Source of the DNA: Rostratula benghalensis
Lineage: Eukaryota; Chordata; Aves; Charadriiformes; Rostratulidae
Assembly: GCA_013399305.1 (NCBI GenBank)
Contig: VXAI01000039.1
Span: forward strand, 1,326,029-1,390,028
Length of the DNA stretch: 64,000 bases
Direction of reading: 5' to 3'
Shown here: positions 24,441 to 36,800 of the stretch, piece by piece
Position numbering within the stretch: the stretch's first letter is position 1
Layout of the letters: every line of letters begins with the position of its first letter
Notes under the pieces: model-generated
Told to the model about the DNA's origin: nothing
Seen by the model: the letters and a program-made list of their open reading frames with translations, nothing else
Database searches by the model: none
Program-made: the position numbers and the translations under genes

Positions 24441-27400
24441 CGCTGATTGCTGTGATTAGATCCAATGAGGTGTCTGTACAAGAACCAGAAGAAGGTGGCA
24501 AACTAGTTACCTTCCCAGAAAGAATGAATTTCTGTCCAAGGAAGCCCTCTTTTGAGTTTCAGGCTTCAACTAGAGACAGATTGACTACCATAAATTCTTT
24601 TCTGAAGTGCTTATGACTCAGTAGGGAAATAGCTTCACAGAAATCTGATTTTGCCAATTGAAACAACCATGTCCCATACAACTATAGAACTTCAGCAGCA
24701 CAATCATCTTTGGAACAAGTCTATAAACTTAAATTTTGTTTCCCTTCCAATTTTAACATTTATTTATTAGCTTGTATTTCTGGCTATGGTTGCAACCCTG
24801 ATAAGTAACTTCCATTTGAGTTTCTGGGTTCCAGTATAGGAAGTGAAACATTCTGGTTCATTCTGTCACTTTTTTCCTACAGCTGTGTGCTACTTTCCAA
24901 GAGGATTTTCACAGAATTGGTGAGTAGCATGTGTCTGTCCGATTAAGAATTTATTTTGCACCTTTTAAAAAATTATAACAGAGCTTTCATTAACTAATCA
25001 AGTAGGAATACCAGCACAGGAATATCTGCTTTGTGACTGCTCTTTCAGGTTTATGGAGAGATTCACAGAGTTTAAATCCTGAGGCATTATTAGATCACCT
25101 TGTCTTACTTTCTGTGCATCACAGCTATCCTATATATTTATTGCTTGGTTTATTAAAACAAGACAGGGAGGTGTCTTGACTACAGCTTGTAAGGTCATAC
25201 ATGTATTATCCAATGCTACTTGCACACACGTGCACACAAAGAATTATGTGTATAATCATAAATATAGAGACATACACATTTATACTATTCATATACATAT
25301 ATAGAGTGAGATATCCTGGAGCCAGGAATAATGAACTAAAAGAAAAAGCCTACAGGCTTAGGTTCTCAACTACACCACAGATTTTCTTTTTAATAAGATA
25401 CAGACTGATACCATAGTAGCTCTTTGAATATAATGGGATTCCTACTCATATGAATAACGTAGAATAGATGCTAGAGGACTTCAGACTTTAATGCTAGTTA
25501 GCGTCATCATTTGGCAGGTGAGGTATTTCCCACAGGTCACACAAGTCTACATATTTATTCCTAGTGATTCCACTAATCTCTGTTCTGGAAAGCTGAGCTG
25601 CTCTACTAGAGCTTCTCCTCCCATCCAATGCAGATAACCCCAGCAATAAGCCTCTAGTGACTGGAACAGATGTTGCTGTTTATTTAATTTATTTATTTTA
25701 CTAATGCACAGCTGCCAGAACCAACAAATGAATTCCATCAGGATTGCAGTTTCCAGTGACTACATATTAAAGGACAAAGTCCCTAAAAATGGTATTTTTT
25801 AAACAAGGCTGTTAAGATTGAACTTGAACAAATAATTTCTTATGATAAAGAATCTCAAGACACTAGACATATGGAAGCTTACATTCTGTAAATATAAGAG
25901 GTTTGGGGTGTGCAATCTATAACTGATTTCTTAGAGATAAGTGTGTACAACTCAGGGCATATTCTATAGTCCAAGTTCAAAATTAGTAACATCTCACTAT
26001 ATAATCCAATCTATTTAGAATACTAACTACATATTGGTTTATTTTGATTTGTATAGGTAGGTGGCAGCCACATTCAATTTCCCTTAATGCAAGTAAAATA
26101 CTACAGAATTTTGGGGAGATAAATGTAAAGAAAAATAGGAAAAGCAAAACAACTCAATGAAAATACCCTACAAAAGGCAGCTGAAAGACAAATTCTCTTG
26201 AATTATAATTCTATTTCTGGTTCTCTATTTTGCCTTCAGCAAGACAGTCGATGGTCAGATTTCCAACAGTGGTGGCACTGCCTAACTTTCAGATGCTAGA
26301 GTGAAATTGATGTCTGTGTTACAGTCCTTCATGGAGTGCATGGGGAGAACTATGCCCCTTACAAAGGTCATCCAACAACTCTCCACTGAGAGGGAGCTGC
26401 TTGGAGCTAGGTGAAGAGCTATGCAATACAGAAAAGTACAACTGGAATCCTGTCCTCTCCGGAGATTCAGTGTATGAATTAGGGCTACAAATGAAGATTT
26501 TCACTTAGTTAGCCTGGAAACTGCTATTAGAAAAAACGAAGGGAGCTTTCTTCACAATGTATCTACTGAGGAGCTGCTCTAGGCCCTAGAAATAGTACAT
26601 TAATAGATCATTTGCCTACAAATTACAAGAGTGGGGCTTAATTTTAACTCAGACAAAGAAATTCCAACTCCCCTTTCCTTCCTTGCATCAATGTTTCTTA
26701 CCCGTCAATTTATACAAAGTGGGGAAACTAAGGAGCCCTTTGAAGCTGGAGTACTATGCTGCAAAGAGCACAAGCCTGGGAAGAGCAAGGAAGAGGAGCA
26801 TGATTGCACCAGCTGGCAGCTAGGAACTAGTTCTCAAAGGGAGAGAAAGAGACTTGGAGCCTGGTCTTTGACCGTAATGCTGTCTGTGCCTTTTATCCAA
26901 TGATTTTTAAATGCAAAGGGTTATGAGCAGTTCTCACCTGCCACATGCTTCTGAAATAATCCCAACAGAATTTTATTTCAAAGAATTTAGGCACCTACTA
27001 ATGTCAGTATTTGACCTCAAATCTCCAACAGCCATTGACCTCTAATTCAGCAAATTGCTGAGGATTTCAGTAAAACTTCCTATTGAATACCTTGCAGTAC
27101 AAGGAGGGACCTTAAAATATGAGGCTTCATGTGATTTTACTGGAAGTCATACTGGAGGTTTTGTCTTGACTGTTCTCAGTCTGTTTCTGAGAGCCTCTCT
27201 CCAGCTGCCCACTCTTAAGAGTCTGAAGCAATTAATCTCACAAAAAAGTAGGTGCCCAACTTTTCCCAGTATTTATTTGGCATGAATAAAATCATCATTG
27301 GCAAAAAATGAAAACGAATTTTTCAAAAGATTAAGTAAAAACTTCTGTCAACTTACTACTTTATACATGTGACTCTTAACAGTTAGTCATAAACTTTGAA

Positions 27401-29230
27401 GAGAAGTTAAGCTACAATGTAAACCATTAAAAACAACTGAGTTTCAAGTAAATAAACCCTCTTTTTCTGTATATCATGTGCAAGAAATAAAAAGTGAAGC
27501 TCTCCTCCTTTGCAAGTCTTATTTCTGTCTCTTATTTTCTCTGTAGAAAGTAACAAAAAAAACAAAGTATCTGACAATGGTGAAGAATCACTTTATTCCA
27601 GACCTAAGCAAGGAACAAAAAAGCAGATGCAAAGGAACAGAACACTACTAAGAATTGCTCTCTGATTCCCTAGAGATTTTTTTGCCTAGCAGCTGAATGG
27701 TTCATCTCCTGTCTAGTATTGGTCCATTTACAGAGGAAGTCAGTATTCATATACTCACACAAGAATACTTCTTAATAATATTTCATTGTATTTGGAATGG
27801 TATAAGAGAGACATGCAGACTTAGATGATCTTTTGTTGCCTGTTTTGCCTCTGCATCTTACCAGGCATGCAGCTGGGCAGTAGTAGTGTTCACAGATCAG
27901 TGGTCTTATACAGTGCGACATTCTTCCTCCCTCAGAAAAAATTTCCAGCAGGTGCAAATTCATGTTAGTTTAGGGGGGAAAAAAAAAAAAAAAAGAAAGT
28001 AATTCTGGTATATCTAATTTCATATCTGGAAGACAGGCTTCGTGTAACACAGACTGCAGGATTTTCTCACCCTGCAAGTAACCTATTTCCAATTGTCAGT
28101 AGCTCAGTGATTAGAGAGTCAACCAAAAAGGTGGTGTGTCAGGAGGACAAAGTAGAAAGGTTTAGGAAAGCAGACAGAAGTGAGACTTTGGGAGGGCAAT
28201 GTAATGGTGAAAACTAAGGGAGATGTTATGAAAACAGGGAGAATTCTGTGTAAGTATTAATAAGCAAGTGCACTTCTCTAAAAAATTTACACAGATTGCA
28301 CTGTAATTAGCTGGGAGGAGGCCTTGTATCCAAGCCAGTGCTCAACATGAACTGTCAACATTCTGGGTTGTTTTTTTTTTAAAATGAAATAATTAAATTA
28401 TTAAATCCAGATTGATAGAGGTGACTTTTGAGAGGGCAGGGATAGAAAACATGGATGTTCTTCCACTGTTGACTATGATGTCACATGTGTGCAAGTTAGA
28501 GGTTATGGAAGAGAAGCTTTGGCTCTGTTTGCTTAAATACCATATTCACTATAATCACAGTCTGTATAACCAGAAAGGCAGAATAATGCTGATAACCTAA
28601 TTTTCATCAAGAAATGTGCTATGAAGTTCTTGGCCAAAGAACTGGACTTTGGAGATAACTCATAATTAGAAAAGGAGGATGAGCCTTTAAAGAGTCTACT
28701 GTTACTTACCATCTAGGGATATATTTGTGTTAAATATCCTTCAGCTATATTCTTAAGGTAAGCAATTTGCTAGGGTCCAGACATATATCTTCGCTGGCAG
28801 GGATGATTTAGCAAATTTGAAAAAATCTCTATGAGAGACTAAAAAATTTGCTATCTTGCAACAGTAGAAGCTTATCGAGAAGGAAGGAGATTTTGTCCTG
28901 TTCCTGTAAGAAGGGAGGCTTTTTTAAAAAAGATTTTCAAAAAAAGTTATCTGCTGCCCTTCTCCCTCCCAAGCACACCACTTGAAGGATTTACAGCACA
29001 AATCAAGGGTTCAGCTCTGTATTTTCAAAGCATAAAAAGGGAGTATCTGAAGGGAACAAAGACAAGTTCTCAGAAAATGCCGAGGATATATTATAGCACA
29101 TACTTAGATGCATACTCTCAAGCAAAAAACCTCACAAATAATGGGACCAAGCACAATTGTTTCTATATACCTATCTGTTAAAAGGCATTTTTTTCAATCA
29201 TACTTTCAGCTTCACATAGTCCTGAGTAAT
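24441..29230. other. Intergenic stretch, no gene seen
   Basis: AT-rich sequence with chance-length open frames only. An A16 tract lies at 27979-27994. I see no repeat family or RNA gene. Confidence 0.5.
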
Positions 29231-29311
29231 GTGCTCTAGGCAATCCTACTTTAGCAGGGGAGATGGACTAGATGATCTCGAGGTCCCTTCCAACTCTGAA
29301 ATTCCATGATT
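29231..29311 (+). mobile_element. CR1 LINE 3'-end fragment
   Basis: About 80 bases match the CR1 3' terminus in plus orientation: gctctaggcaatcctacttt, agcaggggagatggactag, atgatctcgaggtcccttcc, attccatgatt. It is heavily 5'-truncated. Confidence 0.85.
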
Positions 29312-32300
29312 TACCGTGCCCCAACTTGTTCCTGTCCTCATGCTGCTCCCTCTGTTGTGCCAGGGTAAGGGTAAGTAGATTTATGTAGTGGCAGGTGAAC
29401 CAGATCAAAGACCCGGTCCACATTAAAGTAAACCGTAATAAAAGGGAGCTAATTTTAATATGGATCAGGGAACTGCTCTCATTTATCAAATAGGTGCACA
29501 GATTTTCTTTGACTACATCATGGAAGATGGAAGTGTAAGGAGGAACAGAATGGGTGGAGGAAGGCAAGATTAGTTTTTTTTTTTTTCATAGCAGTGCTGT
29601 TTGACCTGTGCCATTTTACAGCATATAAGAAATTACAGAGTATGAGTAGACTGACTTTTGGAGCAGAGTGAATTAACTTATTCTCAAAATTAGTGTCAGA
29701 CTCTTTCGATTTATGATAGGTAACCAAATCTGGTTTTAAAGAGGAAAAACAATTTTGTTATAGGAGCACTGAACTTAGTTTGGTTTGTCTCATAAATCAC
29801 TAATTCATAATAGTCAAAGGTATGTCTTTTTAAATAAGTCCTGTCATATATCTTCTTTGACAAACTTTCTTTTGTTTAAAAAGTTTTCTTGAAACAGGTA
29901 AATCAAGAAATACTAATTAAGACAGATTATGAATTTTTTAAGTTGCTTCTGTTCCTTGAAGTACAGGCATTCTCTTTTTTGTAGCAATCTTTTGTTTCTT
30001 GTATTCATTGCATTGAGCATCTAAAGGTAACACATTCATTTCCAATCTGAATAAATATTTTTATTAGTTACCAGTCTAGCCAAGTATCTGGTTTCTATCC
30101 AGGTAAATATAGCATTTATCTTTCACATAATAATGATTTTAGCATAGTACTACATTGTAAATCCTATGTGGAAGCAAAATATCTGCAAAACCATATCTCA
30201 AAAAAGAGCTTGGGGACATCTTTGAACATTAAGGGATAAATGTGGTTTGCACTATTCAGATGAAATATGACTTAGGGAGAAGTAATGATTTTTCAAAAGC
30301 CTTTAAAGAACAGTGCTATTCTTAGTATGAAGATTTTAAGGTGTGTATAGAGAAAATTCTTAAAGGATTTTTCTGAAGATTTAAAGTAGTTTTTCTTTCT
30401 TCTGATTGCTCCTAGAAGGTGTGGAAAAAAAGGCTGTGACGTAGCATGTAACAAGACTTGGAACATTCCTGTATTCCTCTCCATTCCTAAACAGGACATG
30501 TTAATACTCTAGCATATTTCCTGAAAAGCAGATCTCTTGCTAAGAAGCAAATGTATTATATATTTTACTGGGATCATGGCTAGATCACACCTATGAAAAA
30601 TCTGTCTTAAACGGGGCAGCTCCAGGGTCTCTGAATTTATAGTGAGCATTCTGGTTTGTTAACCATAACTTTTTTTTTTTTTTTTTTTAAATGAAACTAT
30701 ACCTATCTTACGGATTTTCTATTTCTGGTACACCTGCAACTTGTAATTGTAGAGTAAACTTAAATTTTTTGCCTAAAGCACACTACTTAATGGACAAATG
30801 CTTATACACCTTTAAAATATGTAACACACACACAAAAATCTATAGAAATTTACAGAGAGAGCTCTTCTAAAAGCTGTCTCCTTTACATATGTAGATAAAA
30901 ATGACTAAGTGTACCTTCAACAATAGATTTTTTCTGGCACTGCAGAAATGCTGCTGGGTCACAGAAAGCAGAAACTTTCTGGAATCTCTTTGGAAAGCCC
31001 AAGTTTTCTGGGGAGTATAACTGGTGATCAAAAGTACAAGCATACATGTTGTTATGTTCTTGAACTACTATAAACACAAACTTGATTGTAATTACTGCTC
31101 AGACTTCACTTCAGGCACTGCATACTGGTACTGATGACACAACATTCAAGACTGGCAAACACTGATAAATTTCGTGCTGCCCTTACTATGTTTACCTATC
31201 CCATCGGTCAAATGTGATTGGGTTCAAGTGCCATGCCTCTTATTCTTACACCTGGGTAAGTATTTCTTAGTAGCTTAGAATGCTTTCAAAACAAAGAGGG
31301 CCAGTAGGAGGATTAGTGGGAGCTTGTGATAAGCCATCTTTACACTTCCATCTCTTCTAACTGTGTGATAGAACAGCTTATCTAGTGATTAAGAGATAGG
31401 GATGTAAAGGGACAGCTATCTTGGATTCAACCTAATTATCACAGGAAAAATAATTATAGAGTGTTTTAAAATGCTTAGAGCAACAAGAGAAAGAAGTGAC
31501 ACAGATTAGATCAGTATCCATAACAGACACTGCTTCAGAGACTCACTCCTTAATGATCTGCTTATGAGATGTTTCACACAAAGGGCATCTTTCATCTGTG
31601 TGCTGGCTGGTTCTCACGCTTCTGAAACCAAATAATTTAAGCACAAGTATCCTCTTGGTTTCTGCTGAAGTCCTCTAGCCAATTTTACTAAATTCCTAAG
31701 CTGGCTTCTGCTCTGGTATCCTAGGAAGCCACCAAGTACCACCCACCCACCAGGCTCTACAGAAGCACACAGAAGCTGCTTCCTCTATGAATGGTAAGAA
31801 ATTATCAGATCTAATGTAGAAAAACCATCTCTCCAACAGAAACATACATGCCCAGACATCTAGGCAAGTTTCTGGATTCAGAGTATGAAGGGAATGACAT
31901 TAGTAGCTCTGCTAAGCACTTCTACCATAACATATGCAATAAAGATTTATGTTGGAACTAGTATTTCATCTTAGAGTTCTGAAAAAAAATAAACAATAGT
32001 GTAAAAGGGAGGAATTATAGTCTCTGCAAATGGCTACTCCTCCCTCCTTTAAGCTTATATTCAGCTTCAACATATGTCAAGATACTTTACAAGAACCAGT
32101 GATTCTTCCAGTCTTTCTAAGTGAAGGAGTCTAACTGTAGCTTGATCAGTTTTATTTCTGACCATATTTTTGGATGATGTTTTTGTCCAGGGTTGGAAAA
32201 TCCTAAGTGTGGCATACTTAGGTGTGAGTTAGTTTTGTCAGGATCTAGTTAGTTAGTAGTCTTAGTAAATTATTCTTTAATTATGTAGAACATTTGGAGA

Positions 32301-32639
32301 GAAAGCTTCCTGAGCTCAGAGAGAGCACCATTAGACTTGGTAAATTATATTACACATTTATTTAAATGAGCTGTTACCCTAATAGGCCAGCATCATTCCT
32401 ATTTTAAGTCATTAGCGAAATCACAATCAGTACCCTGACAGTCTAATTAATTTATTTGAAGCCACTTAGAAAAAAAACCCGACAAATTGCATGGCGAACC
32501 ATGCTTAACTATTCACCACAGCAGTCTATCACACATGTAGTAAGGTATTTAAATACAGGAGCTATATAGTTCGCATCATTAGGGAATGAGCTCTAATTCT
32601 AATTTGCAAGTAACGGGCTGGATTTAAAACGGTACTTGT
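29312..32639. other. Intergenic stretch upstream of the second CpG island
   Basis: No gene seen. It contains a T19 tract at 30670-30688. Towards the island (about 32400-32640) the sequence changes texture, with several TAAT cores, and holds a perfect 6-bp hairpin (GCATGG-CGAA-CCATGC, 32489-32504). This could be distal promoter sequence. Confidence 0.45.
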
Positions 32640-33670
32640 GGGTTGCAGGCTTTCCACGCGGGAGAAATCGGCAGCAGGGTGCCCCCTTAGTTATTCACAG
32701 GGGTTTGGTGCCTAACCCTCCAAGAGGGCCCGAGCAAACGGTGGGCAGGTAACTCCCCAGCCCGTAAGCCTTCACAACGGGTCCCCAAAAGGCCAGCTCA
32801 CCGAAGAAAGACCCGTCGCTCGCAGGCCGAGGAGCGCCGGCGCCTTCTGCTGCGAGAGGACAACGCTCATGAGCCGCGGTGTCACCTAAAGTAAAAAAAA
32901 AAAAAAAAATAATGACTAATAACAAGCATTAAAAAGGGGTGGAGGGTGGGTGTAGCAGTACCCATCGACGTCGTCCTCTGGCGGGCGGCCGCCCGCCGAG
33001 ACAAGCGCGGCCGCCCGCCGGAGGACGACGGCCGTGGGCCGGGTGTCTCCCCGCCAGGTCGCGGCTCCTCCCCGCCTCCCTGACTCAGCGGCCGGTGGCG
33101 AGTTGGGGCCGCCCGCCGTGAGGGGGAGGAAGGTGGAGGGAAAGATGCCCGCCCTGAGGGGACGGAGCCTGCGGGGGGCGCTCGGTAAAGGCGGGTTTGA
33201 AGGGGGTGATCCCTCCTCCTTCTCCTCTGGGGGATTAGCGCTGGTCCCGGCTGTCCCGCCGCTGGACGGTGATTTACCTGAGCGGCCGCCTCCCTTCTCT
33301 CCCTCCCTCCTTCCCTCCCGGAGCCAGTCGCTTCGGCTGAGAGGGAGCGGAGACGGCCTCGCCCCTCCCCGGGGAAACTTTCCGCCACCGCCCGCCCCAG
33401 GTAGGCGTTGGGCGCCCCCCCCCCGCCCCGCTCCGCCCTTCCCTGGGGGGGGCGGGAGCCGTGAGGGGGTGGCGGCGGTTGGGGCCGGGCCTCCGACCTG
33501 GCGGCGGGGCCTCCGTGGCGGACGTAGTCACTCCCGCCCGGCCGCCGAGCCCCCCCCGGGACTGGGTGCCGTTTCGCCTCGTCGGCGGGTGCGGGGAGGT
33601 GAAGCCGGTGCCCCCCCCTGTCCCAGCAGCCCGGGGAGCTGCTGCCTCGCCTCAGGGCCGCCGAGGGGAG

Positions 33671-33676
33671 TATATA
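33671..33676 (+). promoter_or_regulatory. TATA-like box inside the CpG island
   Basis: TATATA at 33671-33676 (gggagTATATAggtc) sits at the downstream edge of the island. About 30 bases further on lies a pyrimidine-rich segment (aatccctttttatcttttc) that could serve as the start site, and a good donor follows 33816. TATA boxes are uncommon in CpG-island promoters, so this may be a second, focused start. Confidence 0.3.
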
Positions 33677-33748
33677 GGTCACTGGAAGTAATGCCCGCCT
33701 AATCCCTTTTTATCTTTTCGGCTTGGCTTTTCCGCTGCTGGTTTGTAG

Positions 33749-33816
33749 GGCGAGCCGGGCAGCGTTGGCCGCAAACTTCTGGGAGAGGACCCAGGCTTCT
33801 CGCAGGGGGAGTCCAG
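33749..33816 (+). other. Candidate 5' untranslated exon (plus strand)
   Basis: A pyrimidine-rich run ending gctggtttgtag precedes 33749, and GTCCAG/GTGAGAGTG follows 33816. The 68-base segment contains no ATG. It could be spliced from an upstream exon ending at 33400, or it could be the end of an exon that starts near 33700 under the TATA-like box. I favour the plus strand as the main transcription direction because of this donor and the well-formed non-coding exon at 49043. Confidence 0.35.
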
Positions 33817-33830
33817 GTGAGAGTGTGGGG

Positions 33831-36800
33831 ATGCGCGCTTTTATTTTAAAGAAGGCTTTTTTTTCCCCCTTTTTTGTTTCTTCCCCTTCCCTCACAAGCG
33901 TGACGCTTTATTGTAGTGCCAGATATTTCTCCTTGCATCGTGACCCTGTGCGTGGGTTGTCAGTTTGGGGTCAGGCTTGTGTTTAACAGTCCAGTAAGGC
34001 TGGACTTTCATTCAGGGCGCTCGTTGCGTCACTCACCAAATCACTGACGGCTATTTTGATATTTTCTTGGGATGACAAAGGAAAGTAGAGGTCTCGGCGA
34101 CTTCAGGGCCCTGGTAACTGGAGAAGGCAGAGTGTCCTGATAAAGTGATTGCTGCATTGCTGTGATCTTTGAGGCAATCAGGAACTGTTAGCAAGGTCAT
34201 GTGAACGTCTTCTGGCACCCAAGGTTGACCTTAGTAACTCGGCATGATTTTGAGTTACTCCATATGGACAAATCTATAGGTGTGGGCAGATAGGCACACA
34301 CTCTGTTTGGAGGCTGTGCATAAGGCCAGCCTGCTGGTATAGAACAGTTCGACAGGTTGGAGTCTGGTTTCTTATAATTGAGAAATGCTAAAGCACTCTT
34401 TGTAGTATTAGGAGATTTTTATCTCTGCCTGATTTCCTCCTCCTCCCTGGGGTGTGAGACTGGTTATCTGATGAGCATTAACACGTCATGCAATAATAGG
34501 AAGAAAAATGCCTAAAAAGTGAGTGTGTTATTTTATACAGTACCATACTTCTAGTTGAACTGAAAAAAACCCAAACGTTCAGAATCTCCCAGTGCCCTCT
34601 CTGTCTGCCTACATGTTTTCTGTTGATCAATGTGAAGCTCTGGTGCAGTGCAAGAATATATAGCCACATTTTTCACCTGTACAACAGTGGTTTTGTTCCT
34701 TCTTGTAACCATAAAGAAGGATTTAGGGCCTTATCTTGTTAGTGATGAAGCATGATGTTTTACCTTGTTTTCATTTTCAGAGAGAAGAGGGAGTGATAAT
34801 AAGCTGTCCATTCAAAAAGATCTCTCACACATCCATATGGTAGTCATATTAGGTCATACAGTACAGACCTATGTTTTTGGCCTATGTTGGCTTTATATCA
34901 TGATTCCTAAAAGTAAACCTTTTAGAAAAAAATGGCAATTGGAAGGGATTATAATACCCAAAGGAATGAAGTAAGATTAGAGTTTTCACATTACTTGTGT
35001 TGCCTTACTTCTGCTGGGCAGTGTATGAAGAGTCCACCTGATCTGGAACTATCTAAGAATTAGGAGCTAATACTGTAATTTGTTTCTTCATCTCTGGCTC
35101 TGCTTTAATGACCATGAAAGGTCAAAGGGAGAAGGAAAAGACAGAAAAACTTACAACCTACTTTGTAAAGTATAAATAATTGCAAAGGGCAGGATTGCAC
35201 CAGTGAGATACAGTATGTGAAGCTGATGGAACATCCAGATGCCTTTTTCTGTTATTCATCTCAATCAAGATAAACATTTTCACTTGACTTCTGCTAACAG
35301 CTTTTAATCTGTTTATTGAACCATGATGATTGATGATATGTGCTTTGAAAAATAGATGAATTTATTAAAATTATGAAAAATGTGTTGCCAAAGCCCATGG
35401 AAGAAACATAACTTCATTTACATCTTTTTTTCCTTTTTTTTTTTTTTTTTTAAACTACTGTATCCATGTTGTGTCTAAGCTATGTGGTGGTGGTGGTTGT
35501 AAAAATGGGATTATCCTTTCCTCTGTGAGGTTTTCAGTTTGGGTGTTTGGTTTGGTTTTCCTCCCTAAGTGGAGGAGGAACAAAACAAAACTTCATAGAA
35601 TCTGAAACTAAGAGAACCAAAACTGGAGAAACTGCTGATAACGTAGCTTTATTTGATCCTGGCATGAAACAGAGTTTTAGAGATCTGTATGTGTATTTTC
35701 TTTTCAAAAGATTATACTATTGCATTGATGCCTGCTCATCTTAAGTCTTCAGATTTACAGATTCTTAGTACCATCTGAAGCACTAGTTTTTCTGTTAAAC
35801 TGTTCCTTGAAGGGTTATCAAGATTACTTTGATTTGCATCAGGTTTTAAGGCTTTTTGAAAAAGAACTTTTTTGCAAGTGCTGCTCTTGTACCCTTGCAT
35901 ATCTTTATTTATTAGTATACAAATGCTGCTTTTTGATGCTCACAGAAGGTTTCATTGCAAGGGCTTTCCAAATTTTAATTAGACTTATGAAAATCTTGTT
36001 CAGTTCTTTAATCTTTGAGTTGCATACTTGGATTTTGAAGAATGCAGGCCTCCATATCCTGGTATAAACTTATTGTGAATCATAGTCTCTCTCAGGCATT
36101 TGAGAGATGTTCTCTTTCTCTTTTTATCTCTCTGTTTGTGCTCTATGGCTTGTCTGGAGTAGTTGGTATGTTTGTGGTGATCATTATGTGCTGCTGAGAA
36201 CAGGGCTTTTGTGACCTCTTGTTCCAGTCATCCTTTTTTTGTAACAGTTTTATAACTATATTTTGGTTTATAGGCACTTAAACTCTAAGACTCTCCTACT
36301 CAAACATGCTGACTTGGCATTGTTAGCTTATTTGTGGTCTCTTCTCAGCCTAATCAGGTAGTTATTTAGTGTAAGACTGACCTACAACCCAGAAAAAATC
36401 ATGTCCTCTATCCCCATCGGAGAAAGCCTCCAGGAAGGAGGGCATTAAGGAAGGTTGTTGGCAAAATGGCGCTTTTCATTTCTTGCCTTTGGGTGTGTTT
36501 CAGGTAATGTATTACACAACACTGGATGTCTATACGTTAGGTATGTTATGGGTGCACTTTTAATGCTTTGGTACTGTTGACTCAAGACAAGCAACCTTGG
36601 GGTGCTTCCAGAAGAGGCCACAAAAGCCTGCACTGGTCAAAAGCTGGGGCACTAGTGATCTGGAGGTTCTAAATTTCTTTCAGTCCTTTTTGCAGTACAG
36701 CACAGTGTCCAAATAAAGGCTTGTAAGAGCTGTTGGTGTGGCTGTTCTGTAAGGGTTGTTGCACCATTAAAAACCAACATGAACAGCCTCCAAGAAATAG

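Larger units (their letters stand above)
32640..33830. promoter_or_regulatory. CpG island, probable promoter of a plus-strand transcription unit
   Basis: CpG density rises from about 32640 and peaks at 32980-33680, with many CCGCCC/GGGCGG boxes and C and G homopolymers (for example the C run around 33415-33424). Donor-like sites on the plus strand follow 33400 (CCCCAG/GTAGGC) and 33816 (GTCCAG/GTGAGA). A strong donor on the minus strand follows 33278 (CTCAG/GTAAAT). The island could therefore fire in both directions. The long open frames on both strands (266 aa minus, 222 aa plus) overlap each other, are dominated by Gly, Pro, Arg and Ala, and are not called as genes. Confidence 0.75.

Noticed and set aside
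32882..33702. 266-codon minus and 222-codon plus frames in the second CpG island
   Set aside because: They overlap each other on opposite strands, have low-complexity composition and show no domain. They are explained by CpG-island GC content.
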